Assembly (NCBI RefSeq): GCF_000196455.1
Contig: NC_014614.1
Span: 696,501 to 760,500, forward strand
Reading direction: 5' to 3'
DNA: 64,000 bases
Source: Acetoanaerobium sticklandii
GTDB lineage: Bacteria > Bacillota > Clostridia > Peptostreptococcales > Filifactoraceae
Part shown: piece after piece, positions 43,926 to 52,352 of the stretch
How positions within the stretch are numbered: position 1 is the stretch's first letter
Layout: each line of letters begins with the position of its first letter
Made by a program: the position numbers and the translations under genes
Notes under the pieces: model-generated
What the model was told of the DNA's origin: nothing
Database searches by the model: none
What the model saw: only the letters and a program-made list of their open reading frames with translations

Positions 43926-44198
43926 ATGACATTATTATTAATGTTTGTTTTATATATAGTTTCAATGTATTATTTTTTTAAGCTAAGAAAAATTGATAAA
44001 ACGAAAAGTGAAGTTCTTTCTACCCTTATTATTCTAACTCCTGCAGTTAATAATCTACTACCTATTGAAACAGAATTAAAAGATATGATACTTTTATTTA
44101 TGTTTTCTCTTTCAGCTGTCTTATTAAGGAAGGGTTTTAAAGATATAGAAAAGAAAGAAAAGCTTGGTATCGTAGAAGAAAACAACTTAAAAGAGTAA
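43926..44198 (+). CDS. Small two-helix membrane protein, copy 2
   Basis: This 90-residue protein of unknown function has a first helix (about 2-18), a basic loop (KLRKIDKTKSE), a second hydrophobic region (about 30-65) and a charged C-terminal tail. AAAGGAGATATGTTAGG precedes the ATG. It is the longest of three related copies in this patch (pseudogene at 43195, this gene, and 44310). The conserved YYFFKL-x-KIDK-x-(K/R)S block is shared with the third copy. Confidence 0.6.
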   Translation: MTLLLMFVLYIVSMYYFFKLRKIDKTKSEVLSTLIILTPAVNNLLPIETELKDMILLFMFSLSAVLLRKGFKDIEKKEKLGIVEENNLKE

Positions 44199-44263
44199 GC
44201 AAATATATTAATGCTTATAATCTAATAAATAATAATTTCATCAGAAATCTAACGGTATATGAA

Positions 44264-44297
44264 AATACCTCTTAAGGTTGTTATTAAGATGAACTAA
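44264..44297 (+). pseudogene. Tail remnant of a second DUF6941-like gene
   Basis: The bases read YMKIPLKVVIKMN and a stop, matching the tail FMKIPVIV of the pseudogene at 43550-43909. As there, the tail runs straight into an AAGGAG site and a small membrane-protein gene. It suggests that the two-gene module was once repeated. Confidence 0.5.
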
Positions 44298-44309
44298 GGA
44301 GAAAAAAAT

Positions 44310-44564
44310 ATGATTTCTGTTGTGATAATATGTATATTATCAATAATGACAATATACTATTTTTTTAAATTAAGTAAAATTGATAAATCAAGAAGTGATG
44401 GAGTAGCTAGTATTATTGTTTTTTCTACATTTATAAATATTTTGCCAGTAAATACTAATATAAGAGGGATACTAATAATATCTATTTTATCTCTTGCAAT
44501 TTTTTTGTGTAGAATGAGCTTTAAAAATATAGATATAGAAAAAAAGAAAAGATTGATAACGTAG
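44310..44564 (+). CDS. Small two-helix membrane protein, copy 3
   Basis: This 84-residue protein of unknown function is a divergent paralogue of the 90-residue neighbour: both share (M/I)YYFFKLxKIDKxxS, a hydrophobic middle with N-(L/I)-LP and a tail with R-K/M-x-F-K-(D/N)-I. The ribosome-binding site is TAAGGAG 9 bases before the ATG. The frame is intact. Confidence 0.55.
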   Translation: MISVVIICILSIMTIYYFFKLSKIDKSRSDGVASIIVFSTFINILPVNTNIRGILIISILSLAIFLCRMSFKNIDIEKKKRLIT

Positions 44565-44883
44565 AAGTTAACAATCATAAAGACTAACAGATTATATTGG
44601 CAAAACAACTTGATATATAACAAAATTCTAAATAAGCCTTTAAAAGAATATTCGTCTTAGAGAATTTTTATTAAATTTATTCATAATGTTAAGTAGAAGA
44701 TATTTACTATCCTTATTTATCTAGAACTTTTACATAAGGTATCAAAAAATAGAATAAATATAGAAGTTAGAAAGCATCCGTGTCTAGAAGGAAAACTGGA
44801 CGATATAAGAAATACTTTCATACAGTTTGGAATGATATAAATTTATATTCTACAACTTTCTAGACTACTGACTAGGAAAGTGA
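44565..44883 (+). other. Intergenic stretch with a possible coding remnant
   Basis: No complete gene is present. A frame from about 44699 to 44840 encodes about 45 residues without a start codon (ending in NTFIQFGMI and a stop) and may be a gene fragment. The rest is AT-rich sequence leading into the HNH-like gene. Confidence 0.3.
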
Positions 44884-45936
44884 GTGGTACATGTGAATAA
44901 ATGTATTTATTATAAAGATGATTTGGAACTTACTTACAAAACAAAAGAGCATGTAATAAGTGCTGGTATTGGAGGGTCAAGGACACTTCCTTTAGGAATG
45001 GTGTCCGATCAAGCAAATAGAATTTTTTCAGCAATGGAGTTAGAAGTTTTAAGAAACTCTCCAATTTCATTAAACAGATATTTCTATGGACCTGGGAAAA
45101 GAGGCTCTTCATCTGATAAAAAGAGAACAAAATCTCCAATTTTGATTATGGAATCCGAAAATGAATTAGTAAATTTAGGATATTTAGAGTTAGGAGAGCC
45201 TAAACTTATACCGCAAATACGATTAAATGAAAAAAATGAAATAAGTTTTCATTGTAATAGTGATATTGGTGATACCCATGAACAACAATTGATATTTTTT
45301 GAGCAACTTAAATATTTTAAAATGGAATTATTAGAAGAAGTAAAAGAAAAAAAAGTATCTAAAAAAAATTTTGTTCTGGGATTTTTAAAAGATAGATGGT
45401 ATATGTTTTCTAATATAAGTGAAATTAATCAAAATATTGAAGACTATATTTCAAAGATATCTCTAGAAGATATTAAAGAATCAAAGACAATAAATACGGA
45501 AAAAAATGTGAAAGCTGGTGGATACTTAAGAATAGATGAAAGATATTTAAGGTTTTTAGGAAAAACAGCTTTTAACACATTTGCATATTTATATGGGCAT
45601 GAAATTGCATTACTTCCAGAGTTTGATAAACTGAGAAACTGGATTATTAAAGGAGGAGAAAATCAATTTGTCAAGCACTTATATAATGAAAGTAATATCC
45701 TAGATTACTATAAAGTGCCAGAAGATGCTCATTCAATACTATTTCATCAGAAGAATGAAATAGTATTTGCAGAAGTAAGAATATATGGAGAAACATTACC
45801 TTTACCTTGCGTTGTTTTGACTGAAAAATTCTCAAAGAAAATTTCTTCAAATGGTTTTATCTGTGATTGGAAAATAAAAGAAGAAATAACTTTATATGAA
45901 CTTTTGAGAAGTAACCCATATAATAAAATCAAATAA
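44884..45936 (+). CDS. HNH-endonuclease-like protein with substituted zinc ligand
   Basis: This 350-residue protein resembles HNH nucleases in its first 70 residues: a CIYY...EHVISAGIGGSRTLP core with the His of EHVI and the Gly-rich turn, then DQANRIFSAMELEVLRNSPIS and GPGKRG. The usual opening CxxC appears as CIYY, so one zinc cysteine is lost. The remaining 250 residues are not recognised. Two GTG starts (44884 and 44893) fit AGGAAAG; the choice is uncertain. It sits in a decayed accessory patch. Activity cannot be judged from sequence. Confidence 0.6.
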   Translation: MVHVNKCIYYKDDLELTYKTKEHVISAGIGGSRTLPLGMVSDQANRIFSAMELEVLRNSPISLNRYFYGPGKRGSSSDKKRTKSPILIMESENELVNLGYLELGEPKLIPQIRLNEKNEISFHCNSDIGDTHEQQLIFFEQLKYFKMELLEEVKEKKVSKKNFVLGFLKDRWYMFSNISEINQNIEDYISKISLEDIKESKTINTEKNVKAGGYLRIDERYLRFLGKTAFNTFAYLYGHEIALLPEFDKLRNWIIKGGENQFVKHLYNESNILDYYKVPEDAHSILFHQKNEIVFAEVRIYGETLPLPCVVLTEKFSKKISSNGFICDWKIKEEITLYELLRSNPYNKIK

Positions 45937-46105
45937 AGTATTGTTTTCGTATAATAATTTCTGCAAAGGGTTTACTCTCTTTTTTCTATTTGGACAAATT
46001 TAGGACAAATTTTGTTTAAATTTTTCATAAACTATGGTAATATATTTTCTAATAAGTTTCATTTATGGTTAAAAGTTTATATGTATCTTATTGTATAATG
46101 ATGTA
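45937..46105 (+). other. AT-rich gap with the valS promoter
   Basis: There is no gene. A consensus TATAAT at 46094-46099, about 40 bases before the T-box leader, is the best promoter candidate for valS; no clear -35 box was found. Confidence 0.45.
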
Positions 46106-46375
46106 TATAAAACTAATACCATAATAATCTCTAATATAAAGATAAAGTGGCTGTGAAAAAGAGGTCTGATTTTGGAAACTCAAGAGAGCAAAACTCATAG
46201 GCTGAGAGGTTTTGCAGTGAAAGATATCTGATGTAGCTTTGGAGCCTTCTTTCTGAGCTTAGTAGGAAAGACGTATCCCTGCGTTAAAGGGTTTGAGAGC
46301 TGCTTTTAGCAGAATTAAGGTGGTACCGCGAATGAGTCCCTTCGTCCTTAAATTATGGATGAGGGGCTTTTTATA
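46106..46375 (+). promoter_or_regulatory. T-box riboswitch controlling valS
   Basis: This is a tRNA-sensing leader that lets transcription pass when uncharged tRNA-Val binds. The T-box antiterminator core AAGGTGGTACCGCG lies at 46317-46330 and is followed by a terminator (stem near 46336-46368, then TTTTT). The Stem I region begins near 46140. A GTA triplet at 46233-46235, on its 3' side, is a good candidate for the valine specifier codon. The longer reading frame that runs through the leader is not a protein start. Confidence 0.9.
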
Positions 46376-46400
46376 TGCAAAAATATTAGGAGGGAAAATC

Positions 46401-49055
46401 ATGACAAATCTTCCAAAAAATTATGATCCGAAAGAATTTGAATCGAGAATTTATAAGCAGTGGGAAGAAGGAGGCTACTTCAAAGCAAGAATGAAGGCTG
46501 GACAGCCATCATATTCTATAGTTCTTCCACCACCAAATATCACAGGCCAGCTTCATATGGGGCATGCACTTGACCATACGCTTCAGGACATACTTATCAG
46601 ATGGAAAAGAATGCAGGGCTTTAATACTCTTTGGCAACCAGGAACTGACCATGCCAGTATAGCAACAGAAGTTAAGGTAGTTGAAAGAATTAAGGAACAA
46701 GAAGGATTATCTAAGGAAGAATTAGGAAGAGATGAATTCTTAAAGCGTGCTTGGGTATGGAAGGAAGAGTTTGGTGGCAAGATTGTTGAGCAAATGAAAA
46801 AGCTTGGAGATTCTTGCGACTGGGAAAGAGAACGCTTTACTATGGATGAAGGCTGTAATAAAGCAGTTACTGAATTCTTTGTAAGATTATACAACGATGG
46901 ATATATCTATAGAGGAAATAGAATAATTAACTGGTGTGTGGATTGCAAGACTTCACTTTCTGATGCAGAAGTAGAGCATGATGAGGTTGCTGGTAATTTT
47001 TATCATGTAAATTACAAAGTAAAAGATAGTGATGAAGTTATAGAAATAGCTACTACTAGACCAGAGACTATCCTTGGAGATACAGCTGTAGCTGTTAATC
47101 CTAACGATGATAGATTTAAGCATTTGGTAGGAAAAACTCTTATACTTCCTATTTTAAACAGAGAGATACCTGTTATAGAGGACGACTACGTAGATATGGA
47201 GTTTGGTACTGGAGCAGTTAAGATTACTCCTGCTCATGACCCAAATGACTTTGAAGTAGGAGAAAGACATGGTTTAGAAAAGCTCATAGTTATGAATGAA
47301 GACGGAACTATGAATGAAAAAGCTGGTAAGTATGCTGGCATGACAAGATTTGAATGCAGAAAAGCAATAGTAAAAGACTTAGATGAAATGGGGCTTTTAG
47401 TAAAAGTAAAAGAACATAATCACAATGTAGGTCATTGCTATAGATGTCATAATGTAGTAGAGCCTCTTGTATCTAGACAGTGGTTTGTAAAGATGAAGGA
47501 CCTTGCTGCTCCAGCTACTCTTGCTCTAGAAACCGGGGATTTGAAATTAGTACCTGATAGATTTGATAAAACGTATCTTAACTGGCTTAATAACATAAGA
47601 GACTGGTGTATATCTAGACAGCTTTGGTGGGGACATAGAATTCCAGCGTATTACTGTCAGGATTGTGATGAGATAATGGTAGCTGATAGCAAGCCACACA
47701 TCTGTCCTAAATGTAAAAGTAATAATATTAAGCAGGATGAGGATGTACTAGACACTTGGTTTTCATCAGCTCTTTGGCCGTTTTCTACCTTAGGCTGGCC
47801 ACAGCAGACAGCGGAAATGCTCAAGTTTTATCCTACCTCTGTTCTAGTTACTGGATATGACATTATATTCTTCTGGGTTATTCGTATGGTTTTTTCAGCC
47901 TTATATGTACTTGATGAGGTTCCATTTAGCCATGTATTCATCCATGGACTAGTAAGAGATAGTGAAGGTAGAAAAATGAGCAAATCACTTGGTAATGGAA
48001 TCGATCCTCTTGAAATAATAGATACTTATGGAGCTGATGCACTGAGATTTACATTAGCTACAGGAAACTCTCCTGGAAATGACATGAGATTCTATATGGA
48101 AAGAGTGGAAGCATCTAGAAACTTTGCAAATAAAATCTGGAATGCATCTAGATTTATCTTTATGAATCTTGAAAACTCACAAAAGAAAGAATTTAAAAGA
48201 GAAGATGTAAATGAGGCTCTTGAGCTTTCTGATAAGTGGATAATTTCAAGAGTTAACAGCTTATCTAAAGAAATGACCGAAAATATGGATAAGTTTGAGC
48301 TTGGAATAGCTGTATCAAAGGTATACGATTTTGCATGGTCAGAGTTCTGCGATTGGTATATAGAGCTAGTGAAGCAAAGATTATATTCAGAAGATAGTAT
48401 CTCAAAGGATTCTGCTGTATATACTCTAACCTATGTACTTGAAAAAATTTTAAAGCTTCTTCATCCGTTTATGCCATTTATTACTGAAGAAATTTGGTCT
48501 TACATGGAAAAAGAAGAAAAAATCATAGTATCAAGCTGGCCAGTATATCAAGAAGCAGATGAATTTAAATCAGAAGAAGAAAAAATGGATATCATCATAA
48601 ATGCAATTAGAAATCTTAGAAATTTAAGAGCTGAGATGAATGTTCCACCTTCTAGAAAAGCTAAGCTTTTAGTTGTTTCAAGTTCAGCTATAAAAGCTGT
48701 GATAAAAGAAGGAGAAAACTACTTTACTGCTCTAGCTTCAGCCTCAGAAGTAAGCTATATGGATAATGAAGACCTAGTTCCAGAAGATGCTGTAAGTGTA
48801 GTTTTAGATGGTGCAAAACTATTTATCCCTATGGATGAGCTAGTCGATTTTGAAAAAGAGCTTGAAAGGCTTACAAAAGAAAAAGACAAACTAGAAAGTG
48901 AAATAAAAAGAGTTGTAGGAAAGCTTAATAATCAAGGATTCCTTGCAAAAGCACCTCAAGCTCTTGTAGATGAAGAAAAAGCTAAGCAGGATAAATTCGA
49001 GCAGATGCTAGATGCGGTAAACCAAAGATTAGAAAATGTAAAAGCAAAACTTTAG
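46401..49055 (+). CDS. valS: Valyl-tRNA synthetase
   Basis: This enzyme charges tRNA-Val (884 residues). The class I signatures are HMGH at 52-55 and KMSKS at 525-529. The editing domain, the anticodon-binding domain and the C-terminal coiled-coil arm (about 815-884) are all present. The start at 46401 has AGGAGGGAAAATC; a frame from 46293 would begin inside the T-box leader and is rejected. It is controlled by the T-box upstream, which fits its product. folC follows. Confidence 0.98.
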   Translation: MTNLPKNYDPKEFESRIYKQWEEGGYFKARMKAGQPSYSIVLPPPNITGQLHMGHALDHTLQDILIRWKRMQGFNTLWQPGTDHASIATEVKVVERIKEQEGLSKEELGRDEFLKRAWVWKEEFGGKIVEQMKKLGDSCDWERERFTMDEGCNKAVTEFFVRLYNDGYIYRGNRIINWCVDCKTSLSDAEVEHDEVAGNFYHVNYKVKDSDEVIEIATTRPETILGDTAVAVNPNDDRFKHLVGKTLILPILNREIPVIEDDYVDMEFGTGAVKITPAHDPNDFEVGERHGLEKLIVMNEDGTMNEKAGKYAGMTRFECRKAIVKDLDEMGLLVKVKEHNHNVGHCYRCHNVVEPLVSRQWFVKMKDLAAPATLALETGDLKLVPDRFDKTYLNWLNNIRDWCISRQLWWGHRIPAYYCQDCDEIMVADSKPHICPKCKSNNIKQDEDVLDTWFSSALWPFSTLGWPQQTAEMLKFYPTSVLVTGYDIIFFWVIRMVFSALYVLDEVPFSHVFIHGLVRDSEGRKMSKSLGNGIDPLEIIDTYGADALRFTLATGNSPGNDMRFYMERVEASRNFANKIWNASRFIFMNLENSQKKEFKREDVNEALELSDKWIISRVNSLSKEMTENMDKFELGIAVSKVYDFAWSEFCDWYIELVKQRLYSEDSISKDSAVYTLTYVLEKILKLLHPFMPFITEEIWSYMEKEEKIIVSSWPVYQEADEFKSEEEKMDIIINAIRNLRNLRAEMNVPPSRKAKLLVVSSSAIKAVIKEGENYFTALASASEVSYMDNEDLVPEDAVSVVLDGAKLFIPMDELVDFEKELERLTKEKDKLESEIKRVVGKLNNQGFLAKAPQALVDEEKAKQDKFEQMLDAVNQRLENVKAKL

Positions 49056-49074
49056 GCAAAGGAGCTTGCAAACA

Positions 49075-50382
49075 ATGAATTATGAACAGGCACTATCTTA
49101 TATATCTTCAACTTATTCTTTAGGAATAAAAAAAGGTACTGAAAATATATCTTATTTACTCAATTTACTAGATAATCCACAAAATAAAGTTAAAGTAATT
49201 CATGTTGCAGGAACAAATGGCAAGGGCTCTACGTGCTCATTTATCTCCTCTGTACTCACAAAGGCAGGGTATAAGGTGGGGCTTTATACCTCGCCTTTCC
49301 TTGAAGTTTTTAATGAAAGAATGAGAATTAACGGAATAAATGTAGAAGATCAAAGATTGGCAGATTTGGTTGAGATAGTCAAGGAAAAAATTGAAATAAT
49401 GGTAGCAGATGGGAGACCTCATCCGACAGAGTTTGAAGTAACTACAGCAGTTGGATTTTTATATTTTGCACTTGAAAATGTAGATTACTTAGTTCTAGAA
49501 GTAGGACTCGGAGGAAGATATGACGCTACAAATGTCATTGATAATCCTATACTTACAATAATTACTTCGCTTAGCATAGACCATGTAGACCAGCTTGGAG
49601 ATAGTCTTGCAGGAATAGCTTTTGAAAAAGCAGGAATTATTAAAAATTCAGTTCCGCTAGTATTATATCCACAAAAAGAAGAAGCATCAGCTGTGATATA
49701 TGAGCAAGCAAAATTGAAAAATGCTCCAGTTTATCAAGTGGAGTCATCAAATGTGAGCATTAGTGAAAAGTCTCTTTACGGTCAAAAAATGACTATGAAT
49801 ATTTCAGGAGAAAGCTTTGAAAAGCTTGCTATTTCTTTAATAGGAGATCACCAAAGTAAAAATGCTCTTACGGCAGTAACTGCACTTAAGGTCCTTAGAG
49901 ATAATAAATTAGCTGAGTTTACAAATGAGCATTTAAGACAAGGACTAAATGAAACAAAATGGGCTGGTAGATTAGAGCTGCTTGTAAAAGAACCAATTAC
50001 TATAATTGATGGTGCTCACAATGAAGATGGAGCAGAGGTTTTAGCTCAGGCTATAAGAAAGTATTTATCTGATTACAAAGTTACTCTTGTATTTGGGATG
50101 CTTAGAGATAAGGATATAAATAAAGTACTTGGAATACTTCTTCCGGTAGTTGATAAAGTAATAACAGCTAGGCCGAACAGTGACAGAGCTATGACAGCAG
50201 AGGATTTAGCCCAAAAAGTAAAAGCGTTTGAAAAACAAGTTGAGGTTTCTAAAAATATTAAAGATGCTGTAGAAAAAGCAAGTATGATAAATGGAGAAAA
50301 AGAAGCTGTAGTATATGCCGGATCTCTTTATATGATAGGGGAAGTAAGAACCCTAATTAATAAAATGAATGATTCTCTTTAG
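49075..50382 (+). CDS. folC: Folylpolyglutamate synthase / dihydrofolate synthase
   Basis: This enzyme adds glutamate to folates (435 residues). The P-loop GTNGKGST is at 46-53, FEVTTAVGFLYFA near 116 and the ligase motif DGAHNEDGAEVLA near 307-319. The ATG at 49075 is preferred over a TTG at 49066, because AAAGGAG lies 10 bases before the ATG but only about one base before the TTG. It follows valS by 19 bases, as in many Firmicutes. Confidence 0.94.
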   Translation: MNYEQALSYISSTYSLGIKKGTENISYLLNLLDNPQNKVKVIHVAGTNGKGSTCSFISSVLTKAGYKVGLYTSPFLEVFNERMRINGINVEDQRLADLVEIVKEKIEIMVADGRPHPTEFEVTTAVGFLYFALENVDYLVLEVGLGGRYDATNVIDNPILTIITSLSIDHVDQLGDSLAGIAFEKAGIIKNSVPLVLYPQKEEASAVIYEQAKLKNAPVYQVESSNVSISEKSLYGQKMTMNISGESFEKLAISLIGDHQSKNALTAVTALKVLRDNKLAEFTNEHLRQGLNETKWAGRLELLVKEPITIIDGAHNEDGAEVLAQAIRKYLSDYKVTLVFGMLRDKDINKVLGILLPVVDKVITARPNSDRAMTAEDLAQKVKAFEKQVEVSKNIKDAVEKASMINGEKEAVVYAGSLYMIGEVRTLINKMNDSL

Positions 50383-50418
50383 AACTGATATTAAAAAACT
50401 GAGCCTATAATTATATGA

Positions 50419-50478
50419 TGCCTCCAAAGGATATGGTCTAATTAATTTATATTAATACTTTATCTTTGGAGGTATTTT
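50419..50478 (+). terminator. Terminator after folC
   Basis: A strong stem (CCTCCAAAGG-ATA near 50421-50433 with TATCTTTGGAGG at 50461-50472, one-base bulge) ends in TATTTTT. It serves folC and probably the convergent minus-strand gene. Confidence 0.78.
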
Positions 50479-50490
50479 TATGAAAATAGA

Positions 50491-50751
50491 TTAAGCTATT
50501 TCGAAGCTAGCATTAAGATATTCTTTAAGAGCATTGGAAAGCTGGTCAGGACATGAGGTTGTTTTATTTCCGCAGGTGATTCCTTCAAGTCTAGTGATAG
50601 CCTCGTGAATATCCATATCTTTAACTAAAGATGAAATTCCAATTAGATTACCTGGACATCCACCTACGAATTCTGCAGATTTAATAGTATTGTCTTCTAT
50701 ATCGAAGATTATTTCTCTTGAGCAAGTTCCTTGTGTTTTATATTTTAGCAT
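50491..50751 (-). CDS. TSCPD-domain protein
   Basis: This 86-residue protein belongs to the small TSCPD family named after its C-terminal motif (here TTSCPDQLSNAL). It has cysteines at GTCSREI, GGCPGN, ITCGN and SCPD, which could bind a metal. Related domains occur at the end of some ribonucleotide reductases. The function of the stand-alone form is unknown. It lies downstream of the DUF4364 gene on the same strand with an 18-base gap. Confidence 0.85.
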   Translation of the reverse strand: MLKYKTQGTCSREIIFDIEDNTIKSAEFVGGCPGNLIGISSLVKDMDIHEAITRLEGITCGNKTTSCPDQLSNALKEYLNASFEIA

Positions 50752-50769
50752 GGGGTCCTCCTGAGTAGT

Positions 50770-51303
50770 TTATGGTTTTTTGATTAAGGTTTCTATTATT
50801 GAACTATATAAATTTGATGCGTTATTTTTCCAGTTTTCAGCTATTATATTGGCAGTTTTGTTAGTAGGTACATTTAAAGATATGCTGATATAGGGACGGT
50901 TGTTATCTATAATTTCTAGTTTTACATCAAACTGTCCGTCAGCTAGTTTTTTAAATTCTGCCTTAACCTCTCTATCTCTTATTATATTTTCTTTGTTTTT
51001 GTGTACAAATATATCTAGGCTTTCTTTTTTATCACTATCTATTCTATTAGTAAAATAATTAAGCGCGATTTTTCCTTTTTCAGAAATTGAATAGTAGTCT
51101 AGATTGTTTTTGTTTGTCAAGTTGACAAGCTCAGCTTCCTTAAGCTGATATAAGTACTCCTGAAGAGAAAAATAATCGAGCAAATCATTTTCAATAAATA
51201 TATTTGTTATTTGACCATTAGTAAGAGGAAGCTGCATTTTATTTAATATATATAGAATATATAACTTATTTAAAGCAAGTTCTTCGGATGACTTTTCAAA
51301 CAC
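50770..51303 (-). CDS. DUF4364 family protein
   Basis: This 177-residue protein has an N-terminal winged-helix-like region (LALNKLYILYILNKMQLPLTNGQITNIFIEN) and a C-terminal beta domain. The size and opening match DUF4364, a clostridial family of probable DNA-binding proteins. No target is evident. It is divergent from the methyltransferase gene at 51542. Confidence 0.8.
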   Translation of the reverse strand: MFEKSSEELALNKLYILYILNKMQLPLTNGQITNIFIENDLLDYFSLQEYLYQLKEAELVNLTNKNNLDYYSISEKGKIALNYFTNRIDSDKKESLDIFVHKNKENIIRDREVKAEFKKLADGQFDVKLEIIDNNRPYISISLNVPTNKTANIIAENWKNNASNLYSSIIETLIKKP

Positions 51304-51483
51304 TATACCACCTCGTAATTTGACATATATTATATTACAAAGATTATTGTGCCATTAACAGAAAAATATATCAATATATTTATTCTAAATAATAGCTTTT
51401 TGTGATTGATATTTTATACTGCCTTGATTATAATAGTAATATTCTCGCTTTGGGCTTTCCGAGATGAAAAGTATTAAATAGTA

Positions 51484-51492
51484 TGATATAAT
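51484..51492 (+). promoter_or_regulatory. Extended -10 promoter for the small methyltransferase gene
   Basis: TGATATAAT lies 50 bases upstream of the ATG at 51542, in the 238-base gap between divergent genes. The gap holds no other recognisable element. Confidence 0.5.
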
Positions 51493-51541
51493 TGATATGT
51501 ACATTATTACATTATGATAATTAGAGGGTGAAACTGTAGAA

Positions 51542-52120
51542 ATGTCAAAAATGGAGATTGAGTGTATACGAAGTCTTAAAAAAAATCTAGCTCATGAAAA
51601 AGATGATTCTTTAGAGGATATCATTACTGTTGTGAATCCATCACTTGGTGAAAGGGTATTGCTACTTGGAAATATCAAAAATATTGGCAAATACATCAGA
51701 AAGATGGGAGCAGAGGTAAAGATACTTCAATGTGAAGATCAGGCTTTAGATACTACCAATTATTTATTAAATGAGAGCTGTGAGTTTATAAGTGGCAACA
51801 TCGATAATATGCCATTTCAAGACGAATATTTCGATAAAGTAATTTTTTTGGAGAGCTTTAACAGCTTTAAAGATGAAAAAAGAGTGTTAAAAGAAATTGT
51901 AAGGGTGCTAAAAAATAGTGGTCAGCTTCTCATAAAAGAAAATGATTGTAATTGCATGTCCTATAAAGTAGAATCAATCAAATCTATCATAAGAGGAGAA
52001 TATTGCAAATATTATAATCCTAATGAATTGTCTAGTATGCTCAAAGGTTTCGGTTTAGAGGGAACAGTTGAAAATGTAAACAAGAAGATGTATATTTATT
52101 TAGGAACTAAAATTTCATAA
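51542..52120 (+). CDS. Class I SAM-dependent methyltransferase
   Basis: This 192-residue protein has a Methyltransf_11-like core: GERVLLLGNIKNIGKYIRKMGAEVKILQCE corresponds to motif I and the first acidic position, MPFQDEYFDKVIFLESFNSFKD to motifs II-III and LKNSGQLLIKEN to the last strand. Motif I lacks the usual GxGxG glycines, so SAM binding may be weak or lost. The substrate is unknown. Confidence 0.65.
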   Translation: MSKMEIECIRSLKKNLAHEKDDSLEDIITVVNPSLGERVLLLGNIKNIGKYIRKMGAEVKILQCEDQALDTTNYLLNESCEFISGNIDNMPFQDEYFDKVIFLESFNSFKDEKRVLKEIVRVLKNSGQLLIKENDCNCMSYKVESIKSIIRGEYCKYYNPNELSSMLKGFGLEGTVENVNKKMYIYLGTKIS

Positions 52121-52147
52121 AGACTAGGGAAACCTAGTCTTTTTTTA
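52119..52147 (+). terminator. Terminator overlapping the methyltransferase stop
   Basis: A perfect 10-bp stem (52119-52128 with 52133-52142) with a GAAA tetraloop is followed by a T-run. Confidence 0.9.
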
Positions 52148-52170
52148 AAATATTTAAGGTGGAATGTATA

Positions 52171-52314
52171 ATGAATAACAACGTTTTGATAACTTTGATT
52201 GCAGTTTTATTTATAATACTCATAAGCATCCAATATACCTTAAACCAAATCTTAAAGGTACTTAGAGAAATAAGAATAAGTCAGAAAAAAACGGATAGAA
52301 CAAAATATGATTAA
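52171..52314 (+). CDS. Small membrane protein, 47 residues
   Basis: This short gene has AAGGTGG 8 bases before the ATG. It encodes one membrane helix (about 5-20, LITLIAVLFIILISI) followed by an amphipathic basic tail (ending KTDRTKYD). It lies between the terminator and hpt in the same orientation. The ribosome-binding site and clean helix-plus-charged-tail design make it credible, but no homologue is known to me. Confidence 0.6.
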   Translation: MNNNVLITLIAVLFIILISIQYTLNQILKVLREIRISQKKTDRTKYD

Positions 52315-52352
52315 ATTTTGTTACGGGATTACAATTTTAATGGAGGTTTGAA

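Noticed and set aside
43161..44883. The accessory patch as a CRISPR array or prophage
   Set aside because: There are no short regular repeats with spacers and no phage structural or integrase genes; the repeats are gene copies.
46293..46400. 108-base N-terminal extension of ValS
   Set aside because: These bases form the T-box antiterminator and terminator; the ATG at 46401 has a strong ribosome-binding site.
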